A stretch of 64,000 nucleotides of DNA from Misgurnus anguillicaudatus (GCF_027580225.2 NC_073360.2:11586501-11650500), one strand, 5' to 3'. Shown: positions 45,261 to 56,231, counted from the stretch's first letter. Notes: generated by a model from the sequence alone, not told the origin. Numbers and translations: made by a program.

Positions 45261-46638
45261 CCAAATTGATTTCCTTGGTCAATAAGCGAGCAATGTAAAC
45301 CAGTTACATTTCTTATCTCGACCAGCATTGCAGTCAGAAACAAGCATGGAAATTAAAACATTTATTTTAAAATGTAGCAGAAGAAATATGGTAGACATTC
45401 AGAAATTTGATTTTATATTTTCATGCAAAGAATTCATCAGTCTTATTTGTGATGAACTCAATGAAGTGAATGTGTTACAAATGCCCTGTTACAATTCCAC
45501 TCCATAACCTTTCCCTTCCCACACAGACAAATATAATGTGACAATCCACTTTTCCTTTATTTTATGGAGAGCAAGCCAATTTTGGTTTGCGTTTGTCACG
45601 CTGACTGACGTGGCTTGACGCGTCGCAGTATTAGTTGCATGTGGGATGTAATTGTTAGCTGTCAGCATGCGTCCCTTGTGTGCCACTATGAGGGTAACTG
45701 CACAGCACGGGTTTTTATTGACCTTGAATCTATAGCCTCGCAGTCTTACATTCATTCTGCAATTTATCCTGAGATTGTTATTGATGACCGCAACTGCTTG
45801 GTTATAAGAGTCTACTGAAATCTGTAATAACCCATGCCGTTAAGAACGTGTGCGGGACGTCCAAATGACAAATGCTTTCGTTTGGGAGGGGCGCTTGAGT
45901 TTAGCTCTCTCTGCGGATTCGGATCGAGTTTGCACATGTACAAAACAAGCGCTCGAGATCCTTGCTTTTAAGAACCTTGTGTAATTTAGCGGCACCGATC
46001 CCGAAGGACATTCATAAATATTCACACTAACAAATAAAGCAGCCTATGTAAACAAAAAGTTGTCAGTCCTTGTTTGCCCGATATATCTGCTGTTTTGAGC
46101 ACAGGAGGCACAGGGGACCGCGAGTAAATTACTGGGCCGGAAATTGAGTTATTGGGAATCGTCCTGTCAACAAGGGTGTTAGCGAGGCGTGCAGTTGCCT
46201 TGGATTCCCAGGGCCCAGTTAAGTGGTTGCTATGCGTCGGAGCCCATTGGCCGCTGAGACCCAGTCTCCACACGCAGGGCCAAATAATAACGCTTGTTAT
46301 CAGATGGTATGTTTGTTGGCTCACTCACAGACGGATCCGCTGGTACTCTACGGGGTCTGGCCATTAAACGTGAGACCTTGAGACTCACCTAACTGTCCTC
46401 TCGGTTTTTGCCGCCCGCAAGACAATTGAGACCACAAGCTGATGTCATTTTTGGAGTAAAGCATCACATTGACCTTGTTTGAGTTAAACGTGATGAGTTT
46501 CTTGAACTTGTGCTCTTTCAATTTCAGAATCAACTTGATGAGTTTCTTTTTCTGGAAGTTTCTTTTTGTCTTTGCTAGTGTTTGATGCTTTGCTCTTCTA
46601 TACCCATTGGCTCTCTGGAGACCTGGAGAACAAATCTT
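45261..46638. other. Apparently unique region; candidate conserved non-coding DNA
   Basis: No transposon ends were found. The segments around 45840-46010 and 46130-46320 have higher G+C and no detectable repeats. ORFs on both strands (45489-45818; 46022-46367) are opposed and carry no motif. Conservation cannot be tested here. Confidence 0.3.
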
Positions 46639-47848
46639 GGTAACACATTACAATAAGGTTGTGTTTGCTAACATTAGTAGTTAATGCAGTAGCTAAAATG
46701 ATCTATCAATAAACAATACTTCTACAGCATTTATTATTACTAATAGATTTTTTAAATCAAAAGTTGTATCTGTAACATTAGTTAGTGCCCTATGAACTAA
46801 CATAAATGGGTGATTCTCACGAAACCATTGAAACACCACGGCACTAATGATTTTAGCTTTAAAATGTGTAATATAGTAACATTAAAAAGCATCAGAATTA
46901 ACACAATACTGTGTTCTACCTTGCACAATGTGTGATTTCAACATAAGAATTTATAATTGTAAAATTTATCTCATTTTCTGCTGAAATTCTCATTACCGCA
47001 ATGTGTCCGGCTGTGTTTGAACATGTGTTATGTTGTGATTTAATCAAATTAACACAAAAATATTAAGAAAAAAAATTGATGTTTTGCTAGACTACTTTAG
47101 ATGACAGAAAAAAAATATTTACTGAATATTCATGTATAATAATAATGAAGAAAAATGAGGAAAATGATGTGTCCATGCCTGATGTTCTCATCCTTCGCAA
47201 CACTTTTTGAGAACAGTTTAAGCACACATACAGAATTTAATAAAGTTTGATTTTGAGTGACCAAGCACATGAACCAGTTACTTCAAGATGGCTACCAGGT
47301 AAGATCATTTTTTTTTACAGTTAATTTGAAATATTGTCTTGTCAGAATGCTTACACGACATTTTGATTATCATTACCGCAACAGATGCTTATTAAATGTT
47401 AATTTAATTAATAGAAGCATAATACTTTGATTTTAAATGCATGTGCAGAATCTCCAAATTATGTTCTTTCAGGTTTGTCATGTCATTTTGAAAATATGTC
47501 AGTGTTCATGTTTTCTGACTGTTGCGGTAATGAGATTTTTTAGGACTAATTTCTTAAATTATGTTACAAAAAGTGTTAAATGATAAGTAAAAGTTTTTAA
47601 ATTAATGTTCCCATTTACTCCAGACTTTGTTTTTCAATGTATGGTGGGAAAAAAAGTAAATTTAAGCAATTTTTACATTTTCATGCTTGACATTTTTAAA
47701 ACCAAGTTTTCGTGAGAATCACCCAAATCATTGTATTGGCATTAAGAAACATTTACGAATGCAGAAAATCTGTATTTCTTATTGTTGCTTCATGTTAACT
47801 AATGCATTTATTAATGTTAACAAATACAACTTTGTTGTTAAGAGTTAA
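46639..47848. mobile_element. MITE with GGTAACAC-type ends, split by a later insertion
   Basis: The left end (ggtaacacattacaataagg followed by ttgtgtttgctaacatta) and the right end in reverse complement (gttaactcttaacaacaaag, ttgtatttgttaacatta) are inverted repeats of a very common fish MITE. The element at 46808-47724 sits in its centre. Removing that element leaves about 290 bp, a normal length for the family. Confidence 0.78.
46808..47724. mobile_element. 917-bp element with GGGTGATTCTCACGAAA ends
   Basis: Left end GGGTGATTCTCACGAAACCA and right end in reverse complement GGGTGATTCTCACGAAAACT are flanked by AAAT on each side (46804-46807; 47725-47728). The interior is AT-rich and contains three tcattaccgcaa/gttgcggtaatga motifs (46990, 47373, 47520). 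No ORF of note. The superfamily is not clear to me; the 4-bp duplication is unusual and could partly be chance. Confidence 0.78.
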
Positions 47849-48122
47849 CGAAATAATAAATGACTGGCATATATACAACTGGTCATGATTTTCCCCAGTG
47901 AAACAATAAACAATATACAAATCTTGAATTACATCAAAGATATGGGATATAACAAGATTGAGCACTCCAGTGCTATGAACTGGGGCTAATACAAGGCTCA
48001 ATATGGCTGCTCTGGTGACGGAAGCCCCACCTTTCAGTTAAAACAACCAATCATCAATCAATACAGGTTGATGATTCTCTCGGGGAGGAAACATGTGAGG
48101 CGCTTGCCAATTTGTGTGCATG
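47849..48122. other. Unclassified spacer
   Basis: No gene or repeat is recognised in this stretch between two MITEs. Confidence 0.4.
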
Positions 48123-48605
48123 TTAAAAAAGTTTTTTTTTTTATTTGCCTGCCAGCATTCTTTGTGATTTTCACAAAAGTGTCACAAATGCATTCCAGGA
48201 AAATGTTCTATAAATATATAAAAATACAATATACTGTATCAAATGAAAGAATAGATCATCTGCTTTCAAACAAACAAACAAACAAACAAAATGGGGGAAA
48301 ATACTTTTTTCACATCTTCATTTGTTCTCTTTTATAATCTTTTAAATATGAGTAGGTGTCTTCAAAAATACAAAATTTTGAGCATAAAGCTGAAATGACT
48401 GCATTTTTGTAAAGGAATTTTTTAGAGATCAGATTCAAAACGATTATCAAAACATACACAGAGTTTAAAATGTGGTTAAATTAGTTTTTGCTTCAGTTTT
48501 TTTATAAATTGGGTAAGAGCGACATCTAGTGGATAGTAGCGGAATTACAGATTACCATAAAAACCTGTCAGGAAAGCGTCATTGGCAGGGAAATGTTTTC
48601 TCGTA
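48123..48605 (-). mobile_element. TTTCCCCGCC-family MITE, copy B1
   Basis: In reverse orientation to copy A, it shares cctgccagcattctttgtga, tatcaaatgaaagaa, the aaacaaacaaac run (48268-48290), gattatcaaaacatac and taccataaaaacctgtca. The left border is at ttaaaaaagttt; the right border abuts copy B2. Confidence 0.75.
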
Positions 48606-48889
48606 ACTCTTTACCCACCATTAAAAAAAAGTTGCCAGCCAGCGCCAGCATTTTTATAATTTTCACAAAAGTTTAATGCCTTCCAGAAAATGTTCTTCTT
48701 TAAATATATAAACATACAATATATCAAATGAAAGAACAGATCATCTGCTTTCAAACAAAGAAAAATAATAAGTTGGGGAGCCACCCGGTGGATAATAGCA
48801 GTGTTACGGATTGCCGGAAAAACTCGTCGTTGGCAGGGAAGCGTTTCACTTAATAGATGAGTTAATTCATCAACTGCGGGGAAATCGTT
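48606..48889 (-). mobile_element. TTTCCCCGCC-family MITE, copy B2 (adjacent)
   Basis: It begins aactctttacccaccattaa and repeats the order of B1: gttgccagccagcgccagca, atcaaatgaaagaacagatc, gtggataatagcagtgttac, ctcgtcgttggcagggaagc, ending in gcggggaaatcg before TTAA. B1 and B2 are head to tail, so they arose by tandem duplication or by insertion of one beside the other. Confidence 0.75.
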
Positions 48890-48934
48890 AAAAAAATTAC
48901 CTGGTTGTCAGTCATAGGGTGTTTCTCAATTTCA

Positions 48935-49870
48935 AGGATACTTCTTTGGCAGGACTGGTCCTTCCAAGTCACTTTCCTTCAGAGGCTAGGTGAGGCTCCT
49001 GTTAAGCATTCAGAGAACTCGTAAATGGAACAGGCTAGACAGTGCATGTCATTGCGTCATTACGTCAGTGAAAAGGTCTGCTTTAGGATTGTGGGTGATT
49101 TGAGAGGGTGAAGGCTACACATATGCATCATTTTCTGTATATGGGATATATGCGATCTGTATATGGGATATTTTTCATTTTCTGTAGTTTTCGAAGATGC
49201 TTTCCAAAAGGTTTTATCGTAGTTTTTGTCCAACTCCATTGACTTGGCAAAGGTGGATTATCGCCACCAACTGGGCTGGAGTGTTTATTCAAGCTCTCAA
49301 CGGAAGTATATACGGCTGTGAGGCATTTGGAAAAATAGGTCCACAAGTTAACAACGAATGGTAAAACACCTGTTGGAAAGCATCTTTTGCAGCGATTTTT
49401 GTGTGAGCATATCAGTAAACACCCCGTTTGTAAACGAAAGATTAATGCATTTTAGGAAGGATTGTTCCAGTGCACCTATGCAGCCATTGTAGAGGTGGGG
49501 GCTGATACAACAAACACTCAAAAATTCTCGGGCCAGCATCATATGTTCAAATTTCAGTCAAAACCGTTCAATTTCATCATAAACAATCTGAAAACAGGGC
49601 TTTAAGTGTAAAACACCGAACTTGTCCTGTAAAGGCTTTATCTAATGCATGTCTGTATTGTTAAAGTCGCAATGAAATTTAAATGAAAAAAAATTTATTT
49701 GTTTTGGAATATTGTGGTATTTATTACAAATGACTTATCTGTGAGCTTATTTCATTTTTAAAAATTCATGTGCCCTTTTTAATCAAAATCGCAAATCTCC
49801 TCTCCTCTGTCTCTCTTTACTTCCGGTCATATGGTATTGCAGGTGGGCAGAGTCTGGGAAAAGATTGCAG
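48935..49870. other. MITE-like left end followed by unclassified repeat-like DNA
   Basis: The start, gggtgtttctcaatttcaag followed by gatacttctttggcagga, is the left end of a common fish MITE. Its right end was not found. From about 49660, ttaaagtcgcaatgaaattt resembles the start of another element. The minus ORFs at 49128-49542 have no motif. A short tandem ctgtatatgggata pair lies at 49135-49172. Confidence 0.4.
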
Positions 49871-49875
49871 CGAAT

Positions 49876-50036
49876 AGAGGGTATGCACGTGACGAAAGTG
49901 ACTGCGGTTACGCCCACTGAGTGGCAAAAGACAGAGCGGTAGCATTTGAGTACAGCGAAAACACGGTGAAAATGCGTCTAAATAGAAAAAAGCTGTACTA
50001 GGTCACGTGGAAAGGTGACGTCAATGCATACCGTCT
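49876..50036. mobile_element. 161-bp AT-flanked mini-element, same ends as 1285
   Basis: The left end AGAGGGTATGCACGTGACG and the right end in reverse complement AGACGGTATGCATTGACGTC match the element at 1285-1736, including ctgagtggcaaaagacagag just inside. AT flanks both sides (49874-49875; 50037-50038). Nearly all coding sequence is deleted, so this is a MITE derived from the same THAP-bearing family. Confidence 0.82.
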
Positions 50037-50038
50037 AT

Positions 50039-51191
50039 AGCAAATACCAACATTACCCAACTTCAAACAATCCAATAATTTCTCAATGGACGAGTTCAAG
50101 ACCAACAATTACTTTTTTTCATTTCAGAAGCCGTTTCACTCACCATGGGAAAAAAAGACTTTTTACTACTGTAAATAATTTTTGTAGTGTATAGTGGGTG
50201 ATCAGGTAAAAAAAAAGAATATACTGTGTTTCATAGATATGAATGTATCACAAACACGTGATTTTACCTACAAACCTCATAAAATTGTTTATTTTTATTT
50301 GAGCTTTTATTCTCAGCATCAAAAGGAGCAGAAGTTTAGCCAAGTACTTTCATCCCTATAGGGCATTTATGTAAGCTTTTGAAAGTTTCTATACATAGCT
50401 TCCATTTTCTTCTGTACCTAAAATAAATCACCTCCACAATGAAAAAGAAAACATCAGAAAACGACTTGGAAAAAATGCTTACACCTGAATTTGGACGTAG
50501 CCCAACTCACTTCGCCCGAACGCCCAACACCTCTGTCTCAGTGGAATCAACACCGGTTGCCTTTCAGCGTGTTTGCCGCCTGCAGCGCATGCCAAAAGTA
50601 CATAGTAGATGTGTGCTCACAGAAGCATGACATAAGAAATTGTTTGTCTGGAAACCCCACAGGGAACAGAGCCGGTCCGCTCCACACGTCCACGTCAGTG
50701 CATGAACTTCAGAGTGGTGCTTTCTCAGACATAGATTAATCTTAGTCCTGGATTAAATTACGCTGTCAATAGTCTTTCTACAATGAATCTGCTGCTTACA
50801 CGAGTACTTGGTTTAATCTGTTTCGAGAAAACTGACCTATGTGTGTTTTGACCGGTTTTCTGATTTTGTCTCTTGGAGGAAAATTAAACGAGAGATTTAT
50901 GGTCGACTCCGTATCAAAGCATAAGCGCCGAATGTGAGTGATGGACTGCTGAGGCACATCTGGAATCTGATATACTGTAGGAACTCCGAGTCGTATTATG
51001 AGGTTTTGGCATGAAACAACATTTTTGTTGATCTAAACGCCACCACAACAAGGAAACAGAATACTAAGCAGATGTTGTAGTAACTATCATTGTGTATTGT
51101 GTACCTGTAGATTTATTGTAAATGTAACTTTGATCAGCACTATAGCTAAAGGTGCCCACGGGTGCGTATAATTATGGGTGTTGTAAAGGAC
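50039..51191. other. Unclassified region
   Basis: No gene was recognised. Around 50733-50760 tagattaatcttagtcctgg resembles the inner right part of the 38944 MITE family. The ORFs at 50439-50739 overlap each other and show no motif. Confidence 0.35.
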
Positions 51192-51194
51192 CAG

Positions 51195-51467
51195 GGGCCT
51201 CATTTATAAAGCTTGCGTACGCACAAAACGGGGCTCGAAACATGCGTACGCCAGTTTCCACGCAAAGTTTGTGATCTATAAAAAACAATCTTAATGAAAG
51301 AGTGGGTTGCAGGGTGGGATCTGAGGATGATTCATGTACGCACACTTGCATGTGATCTGTGATTTTTATAAAGGGAACATTGCTTTGTTTTATAAGTCTT
51401 ATTATTTTTTGGGGTATGCCATTTTCGGCATTTGTGCGTACGTAGACTTTTAGTAAAAATGAGACCC
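51195..51467. mobile_element. 273-bp MITE with CAG duplication (Harbinger-like)
   Basis: The left end GGGCCTCATTTATAAAGC and the right end in reverse complement GGGTCTCATTTTTACTAAA are flanked by CAG (51192-51194; 51468-51470). A CWG duplication is one of the forms made by PIF/Harbinger transposases. Inner arms share gcgtacgcac/gtgcgtacg motifs. No ORF. Confidence 0.8.
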
Positions 51468-51479
51468 CAGGGCATTATA

Positions 51480-51755
51480 TTCAATTCAATTCAATTTTAT
51501 TTATATAGCGCTGTTCACAATTGTTAATTGTTTCAAAGCAGCTTTACATTAATAGATGTATGAAACCAAGAAAAACGAGCATAGTAATAATGTAACGTAT
51601 ACAGTAAAGTAGTAAGTTAAGCCAAAGGTGGCAGACTCTCCAGGGGATGAAAAAAACCCCTAGGAGAAAAACCCTCCTGGCTAGTCCAGGGGGAAAACTC
51701 CTAGGAGGGAAAAAACCCTTGAGATACATATATATTTATATATATAAATACTATC
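51480..51755 (-). mobile_element. 3' end of a non-LTR retrotransposon, reverse orientation
   Basis: The (attca)n run at 51481-51496 followed by ttttatttatatagcgctgt and tcaaagcagctttacatta is the reverse of the 3' terminus of a widespread fish non-LTR family whose minus-strand tail is repeated ttgaat units. Downstream, the direct and inverted pieces aaacccctaggagaaaaacc, ctcctggc and aactcctaggagggaaaaaa form a GC-rich hairpin. The exact LINE clade is not assigned. Confidence 0.6.
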
Positions 51756-51978
51756 AGGGTATGTGAACAGTGGCGGAACTAGAATTTTTTTAATGGGGTG
51801 GCCAGGGATTGGCCAAAGGTACTTTAGGGGGTCCATATAGTCCATAAAAGAAAATGACGTGTAATCATGTATCAAGAAAGCATAAATTAATATTTTTATT
51901 GCATTATATGTAAACATAATAAGGGTGAATTTGAAATCTTTCTACTGTATTTTTTACATCTGATTTACTGTCTGTTAA

Positions 51979-52275
51979 AGGGATTCGCCCAAAAATTTAA
52001 ATTCTGTCATCATTTACTCACCCTTGGTCGTAACCTGTATTTTATTTTAATAAACACAAAAGAAGATATTTTGATATATGATGGTAAGCACAAAATCCAC
52101 TGAATCCCATCATGTTGTTTTTATTCCTACTATAGAAAGTCAATGGTTAACAGCTGTGTGCATACCATCAAAATATCTTCTTTTGTGTTCATAAGAAAAA
52201 AGAAATTCGTACAGGTCCAGAACAACACAAGGATGTAAAAATGATGACACAATTCCCATTTTGTGAAGTATCCCT
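51979..52275. mobile_element. Nested TTAA MITE of the AGGGATAGTTCACCC type
   Basis: Left end AGGGATTCGCCCAAAAATTT and right end in reverse complement AGGGATACTTCACAAAATGG are flanked by TTAA (51975-51978; 52276-52279). Internal ctgtcatcatttactcaccc and tcttcttttgtgttc are hallmarks of a very abundant fish MITE. It lies inside the hAT element and is younger. Confidence 0.88.
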
Positions 52276-52928
52276 TTAATGAAACCAAAGTTTAGGAAAT
52301 CTAAACTCCATGATAAACCTTAAACTTACTTCAAATAGAAGTGCTCAACACAAACGATGTTTCGATTAATCTTTATTTACGAAGATACAGAAGATGCAAA
52401 AGTTTTCTTTTTTCTTTTGATATTTAATTAACTTTAATGCAGATTTCGACACGTTAGGATAAGACCGAATGCAATAACATGTTTATTCGTTTAAGACGTA
52501 CAGTAACCAAATGTTTAGTATGAAAATCACCAAAATAGCTATTTTGACATATGAGCATTTGTCCGTTTAAGCAAAAAAGACGCGAACATGAAGTCGTTTA
52601 AGCTCTGGCTGTGCACGCGCATTATCGGATGCGGATATGCGCGTCGCGCTTTCAAGTTCAATGTGGCAATCCAGTCGAATTAACAATCATACAGTAGCCT
52701 ATAAAGATCAGGTCAAGAATGAAATCATGGTGCTGGGATTTGTTGTAAAAAGAATTGGCAATCTTAGAGTTTATTCAGTCCACAAGAAAATTACCACACT
52801 TCCAGCATATACGGTGAAATCATGTAGTATTAGCAATGTACAACTTCACTTACATAATGTTAAAGAGATTCCAAGCATTATGTAGACATGACATTTATCT
52901 TCTGATGGTATGAAAAGTATTCGTTACA

Positions 52929-53236
52929 GTAATCGTTTCGTGAAGTTTTATTTATTGTTTTCTCATTTGTTTTCTGTTTTTTTTTTTACCATTTTCGCTT
53001 GGGTTTAGGGTTAGAACAACTTTTTATTATATAAAAATGACATCCTAACCCAAACCCCAACTCTAACTCCAAGCGACCATGGTTTACATATAGATAAAAA
53101 CATAGAGAAACCTGTATATTGAATAACCTGCTTAAACAAATGTGAAATCTAACCCTAAACCCGAGAGAAAATGGTTTAAAAAACAGAAAACAAATGAGAA
53201 AACAATAAATAAAACGTCACGAAACGATTCGCCATA
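52929..53236. mobile_element. Nested foldback element with shared loop
   Basis: The left arm (aatcgtttcgtgaagtttta, ttgttttctcatttgttttc) and its reverse complement on the right (gaaaacaaatgagaaaacaa, acgtcacgaaacgatt) pair over about 85 bases. The loop shares accattttcgc, gggtttagggttag and atgacatcctaacccaaacc with the foldback at 40696, while the outer arms differ. No gene. No target duplication was resolved. Confidence 0.7.
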
Positions 53237-53789
53237 TAAGTGAATGGGAAGGACCTGCGCATCACATGCACGCAAAATCGGAATTTGGCGCATCCACCGC
53301 ACGACAAACACACTGCGTGTCATTCGCACGCATCCTGGTGAGAACTGGTAGCATGGAGAGATAACAGAACGCGCATTATGTATATTTTCTTAATTTTGTG
53401 AAAAGCACAACATTCAGTTTTTTATAGACACACAAAAAATGACACTTTAACGTTTTAAATGATGTATAAATCATATCTGCATGTCCAAAATCAGCAAAGT
53501 AATCCAAGTCTCTTTGCGCCGCGACCGCAGGGAATTAATATTCATAGTGTTTGTTTTTAACAATGTGCTGCGCTGCTGCACGTCGAAAATAAACATAGCG
53601 ATTAAGTGAAGTAGCGCATTAAATTTGGGGTGGCACACGGGGTGGCCACCCTGGACACCCCTCTGGCTCCGCCACTGTATGTGAACGGCTAAGCGAATTA
53701 AACTGGTTCCGCCGTTGGTCGCTGGTCAGGCATCGGCTTGGCGTCTCGTAGAAGGACGGTCTTATACAAGATTTTTTTACGAATCAAAT

Positions 53790-54159
53790 AGACCCCTTCA
53801 AGGTTTGTAAACATTGAATGACTATCGGGTGCGCGCACAGCATGGGGTCAAACTGTTCATACCATCCAGGCATCTAACAGGGCTAAAAAATGACGAATTA
53901 CCTCAAATGAAGTGAGCACTACAAACACAAGCCTCTTTGATATTTGCATTGTTCCAGTCTGCACGTTAATTGCTTGCAGCCGCAGATGTTGTATTTTTTG
54001 TTTTTGAGATTCTGCATGAATTGCGATTTTCAAAGCCCACGACGCAAGTAGGCATTTTTGACGATACCGAATAATACGCAACTCAATCTGCTGTAATGGC
54101 TTTTCTGACTCCGACATGCGCAGTGGGAACCCCCTGTGACGTGAACCGTGAAGGGGTCT
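53790..54159 (-). mobile_element. 370-bp AT-flanked element with an 86-codon ORF
   Basis: Left end AGACCCCTTCAAGGTTT and right end in reverse complement AGACCCCTTCACGGTTC are flanked by AT (53788-53789; 54160-54161). The AT duplication and AG start resemble the elements at 1285 and 49876, but the ends are a different family. One open frame on the minus strand fills most of it. Confidence 0.7.
53857..54117 (-). CDS. Small ORF inside the 370-bp element, function unknown
   Basis: The 86-codon frame starts MSESEKPLQQIELRIIRYRQ and continues KCLLASWALKIAIHAESQKQ, then KIQHLRLQAINVQ. Its first two thirds are charged and helix-like, while the last 25 residues are hydrophobic (RLVFVVLTSFEVIRHFLALL). 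The ATG lies 43 bases inside the element's right end, as expected for a first exon of a transposon gene. I do not recognise the protein. Whether it is expressed or is a leftover of a deleted autonomous copy is unknown. Confidence 0.35.
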   Translation of the reverse strand: MSESEKPLQQIELRIIRYRQKCLLASWALKIAIHAESQKQKIQHLRLQAINVQTGTMQISKRLVFVVLTSFEVIRHFLALLDAWMV

Positions 54160-54242
54160 ATAAGTTATTTAAAAAAACACAATTTAATGCAGTTTATGCA
54201 GACAGTGGCTTAAATACAACTCTTTAATCCTTTAATTATCAG

Positions 54243-55259
54243 TTTGTTTAGACATCATGCTAATTTAATTTATTATTATTTTACAAATTTTTTTAGCCAA
54301 ATGAATTTTGCATGCAACCTCCAAATCAAAGAAACATCACTTAATCTGTTACTTGTCTTTTTATCTGTTTAGTATGCATGATATTATCAGTTCTGTGCAG
54401 CAACCTTGTCACTTTTCAGAAATTTGCGCCATTGTGATAGGGTTTTGATTGTATTACATGTCACTTTATTCATAAGGAAGGCACTGTAGGCGCAACAGCG
54501 CAGTCGCAGACGTCATCAGCATCTGAGCGCGCTCGTGGGTTTTTTGCTGCTGCATTTTGCAATCTGAAGAATTAGGACGTTGTCAAAAATGCTCACAACA
54601 TTTTCAAACCCCTATACGGTAATGTGCAATTAACCTCCACTGTGTAGAAAATGTATATGGTTCAAAATGTGACGTCTCGATGTTATAACGCCAGAGTTCG
54701 ATAGAGTTCACGGGGGCGCAGAATCACATGCTCAGATTCACATATGAGGTCAAATTTTGTGCAAAAATGTGTTCCTCTAATAATTTTATATGAACAGTTT
54801 TTTTTAAGTTTTTAATATTTGCAAATCAAATAAAAAGTTGAAAATGAACAAAAAGTGTTACAGCATTATTGCTTTTTCAGCATTGAGCATTAAAATCAAT
54901 CACGTGACTGTTGTCTTTTTCATTGTTTATATACTTTATGAATGTAAAATTACATTAATTTTATAACATAATGCAGTTGTTGTGCAAATGCATTAATGGC
55001 ACACTTAAACAAGTCATTCAGATGTTAATGCAAATATGGCAAATGAATTGATATAAGCATTTGACGTAAACGTTAGTCAACACATTTATTTGGTGGTTTC
55101 CCAATGAAGGCAGGCTCAGATTGTTAGAAATGTAAGTCGGAGTGCCAAGGAAAAGACTGAACGCTCTATAATATTTCTTTTAATGTCTATTTATGCACAA
55201 ATTTCTGTGAGCTGTGTACACTGTGTCCCCTTAAAAGAAATTGGTGCATGACGCCCCTG
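54243..55259 (-). mobile_element. Second, diverged copy of the 957-bp hAT family, inverted
   Basis: In reverse complement it matches 22318-23274 along most of its length: cccgtgaac, aaccata.acattttctacac, ggaggttaa.tgcacattac, ggggtttgaaaatgttgtga, aaaatgcagcagcaa. The right end reads CAGGGGCGTCATGCACC in reverse complement. The flanks attatcag (54235-54242) and tctatcag (55260-55267) agree at 6 of 8 positions, suggesting an old duplication; the left border is approximate. No coding sequence. Confidence 0.8.
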
Positions 55260-55267
55260 TCTATCAG

Positions 55268-55669
55268 TTAAATGTGTATTTGTGTATTAAATATTTGTGT
55301 ATTTAAGGTGTATCCTCTATCAAAGCCGCAGTGGGACTCATTTTCAGCCCTTGAGTTTGAAGCCTTAGACCGGCCCACTTTAGTTCACGACTGACTATAT
55401 TAAAATAATATCATTAAATCCTCAGTAGTATAAGTCTGCAATAGTGCACTATTCTCTGTAGCCTTGCAATTCATTTAATTGGAAATGATATATTTGAAAA
55501 ATACAATGCAAATACAGTAGCCTGAACACTTATGATTTTTGCCAAAATCATGCAGCCCTACCATAAGACATTTTAATATTATTCAAATAAACTTATTCAA
55601 AAACTATTAAAAGGGAACAAATGTGTTTGTCTGTCCCCCTATATTTCTATTTTGTGGGTCTTGAGATTA
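55268..55669. other. Unclassified spacer
   Basis: AT-rich sequence between two hAT elements. No gene, tandem repeat or element end was recognised. Confidence 0.4.
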
Positions 55670-55952
55670 CCTGTTGGCAGTGATGGGCAGTAACGCGTTA
55701 GAAGTAAGTTAACGCGTTACTGTAATCCGATTACTTTTTTCAAGTAACGAGTAAAGTAAGGGATTACAATTGCAAAACCAGTAATTAGATTACTGTTACT
55801 TCCCCGTTAGCAGGCTGCGTTACTGCGTTATTTTTTTTTAATCTTGATTTTGTTTCGTGAGACTCTCTCGTGTCGTGACGCGAGTCGAGTGACAATGACG
55901 TATGAGCGCCGCGCCCTCAGTCAGTGTGTATTGTTGAACGTGAGAAGACAAC

Positions 55953-56231
55953 ATGGAGCGCGGAAGAGAACAAGACTATGCAGCGTTTAATGCTTGGAAG
56001 TACCGACATTACTTTGAGTTTAACCCAGTTAACGGTGACAAAAACATCAGCGTCCGCTGTACACTCTGCGTGGGAATACAACTTTTATCTACAGCGAAAG
56101 ATTCCACCTCAAATCTAAGCAAACACCTAGCAAGCCGGCTCAGTAATGTGAAACTTACTGAAAATATCCCTGAACCCCCAGCTGACATGACCGCTGCGGC
56201 TCCATCTCATACACGTTCACGCGAAATCTGA
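55953..56231 (+). pseudogene. hAT transposase, N-terminal BED-finger fragment
   Basis: The 92-codon frame from a good ATG reads MERGREQDYAAFNAWKYRHY, FEFNPVNGDKNISVRCTLC, then TSNLSKHLASRL. Cysteines C36 and C39 and histidine H58 fit a BED zinc finger, which binds the transposon ends. The last expected ligand histidine near residue 63 is not seen. The frame ends in TGA right after SREI, and no DDE/hAT dimerisation region follows, so this is a truncated gene. Alternative: first exon of a spliced transposase whose other exons were deleted. Confidence 0.82.

Larger units (their letters stand above)
51768..53677. mobile_element. hAT element, 1.9 kb, perfect 8-bp duplication
   Basis: Left end CAGTGGCGGAACTAGAA and right end in reverse complement CAGTGGCGGAGCCAGAGGGG are flanked by identical TATGTGAA (51760-51767; 53678-53685). 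The cagtggcgga...ggggtggcca ends are a recognisable fish hAT type. No transposase frame survives. Two other elements are nested inside, at 51979-52275 and 52929-53236. Confidence 0.9.
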
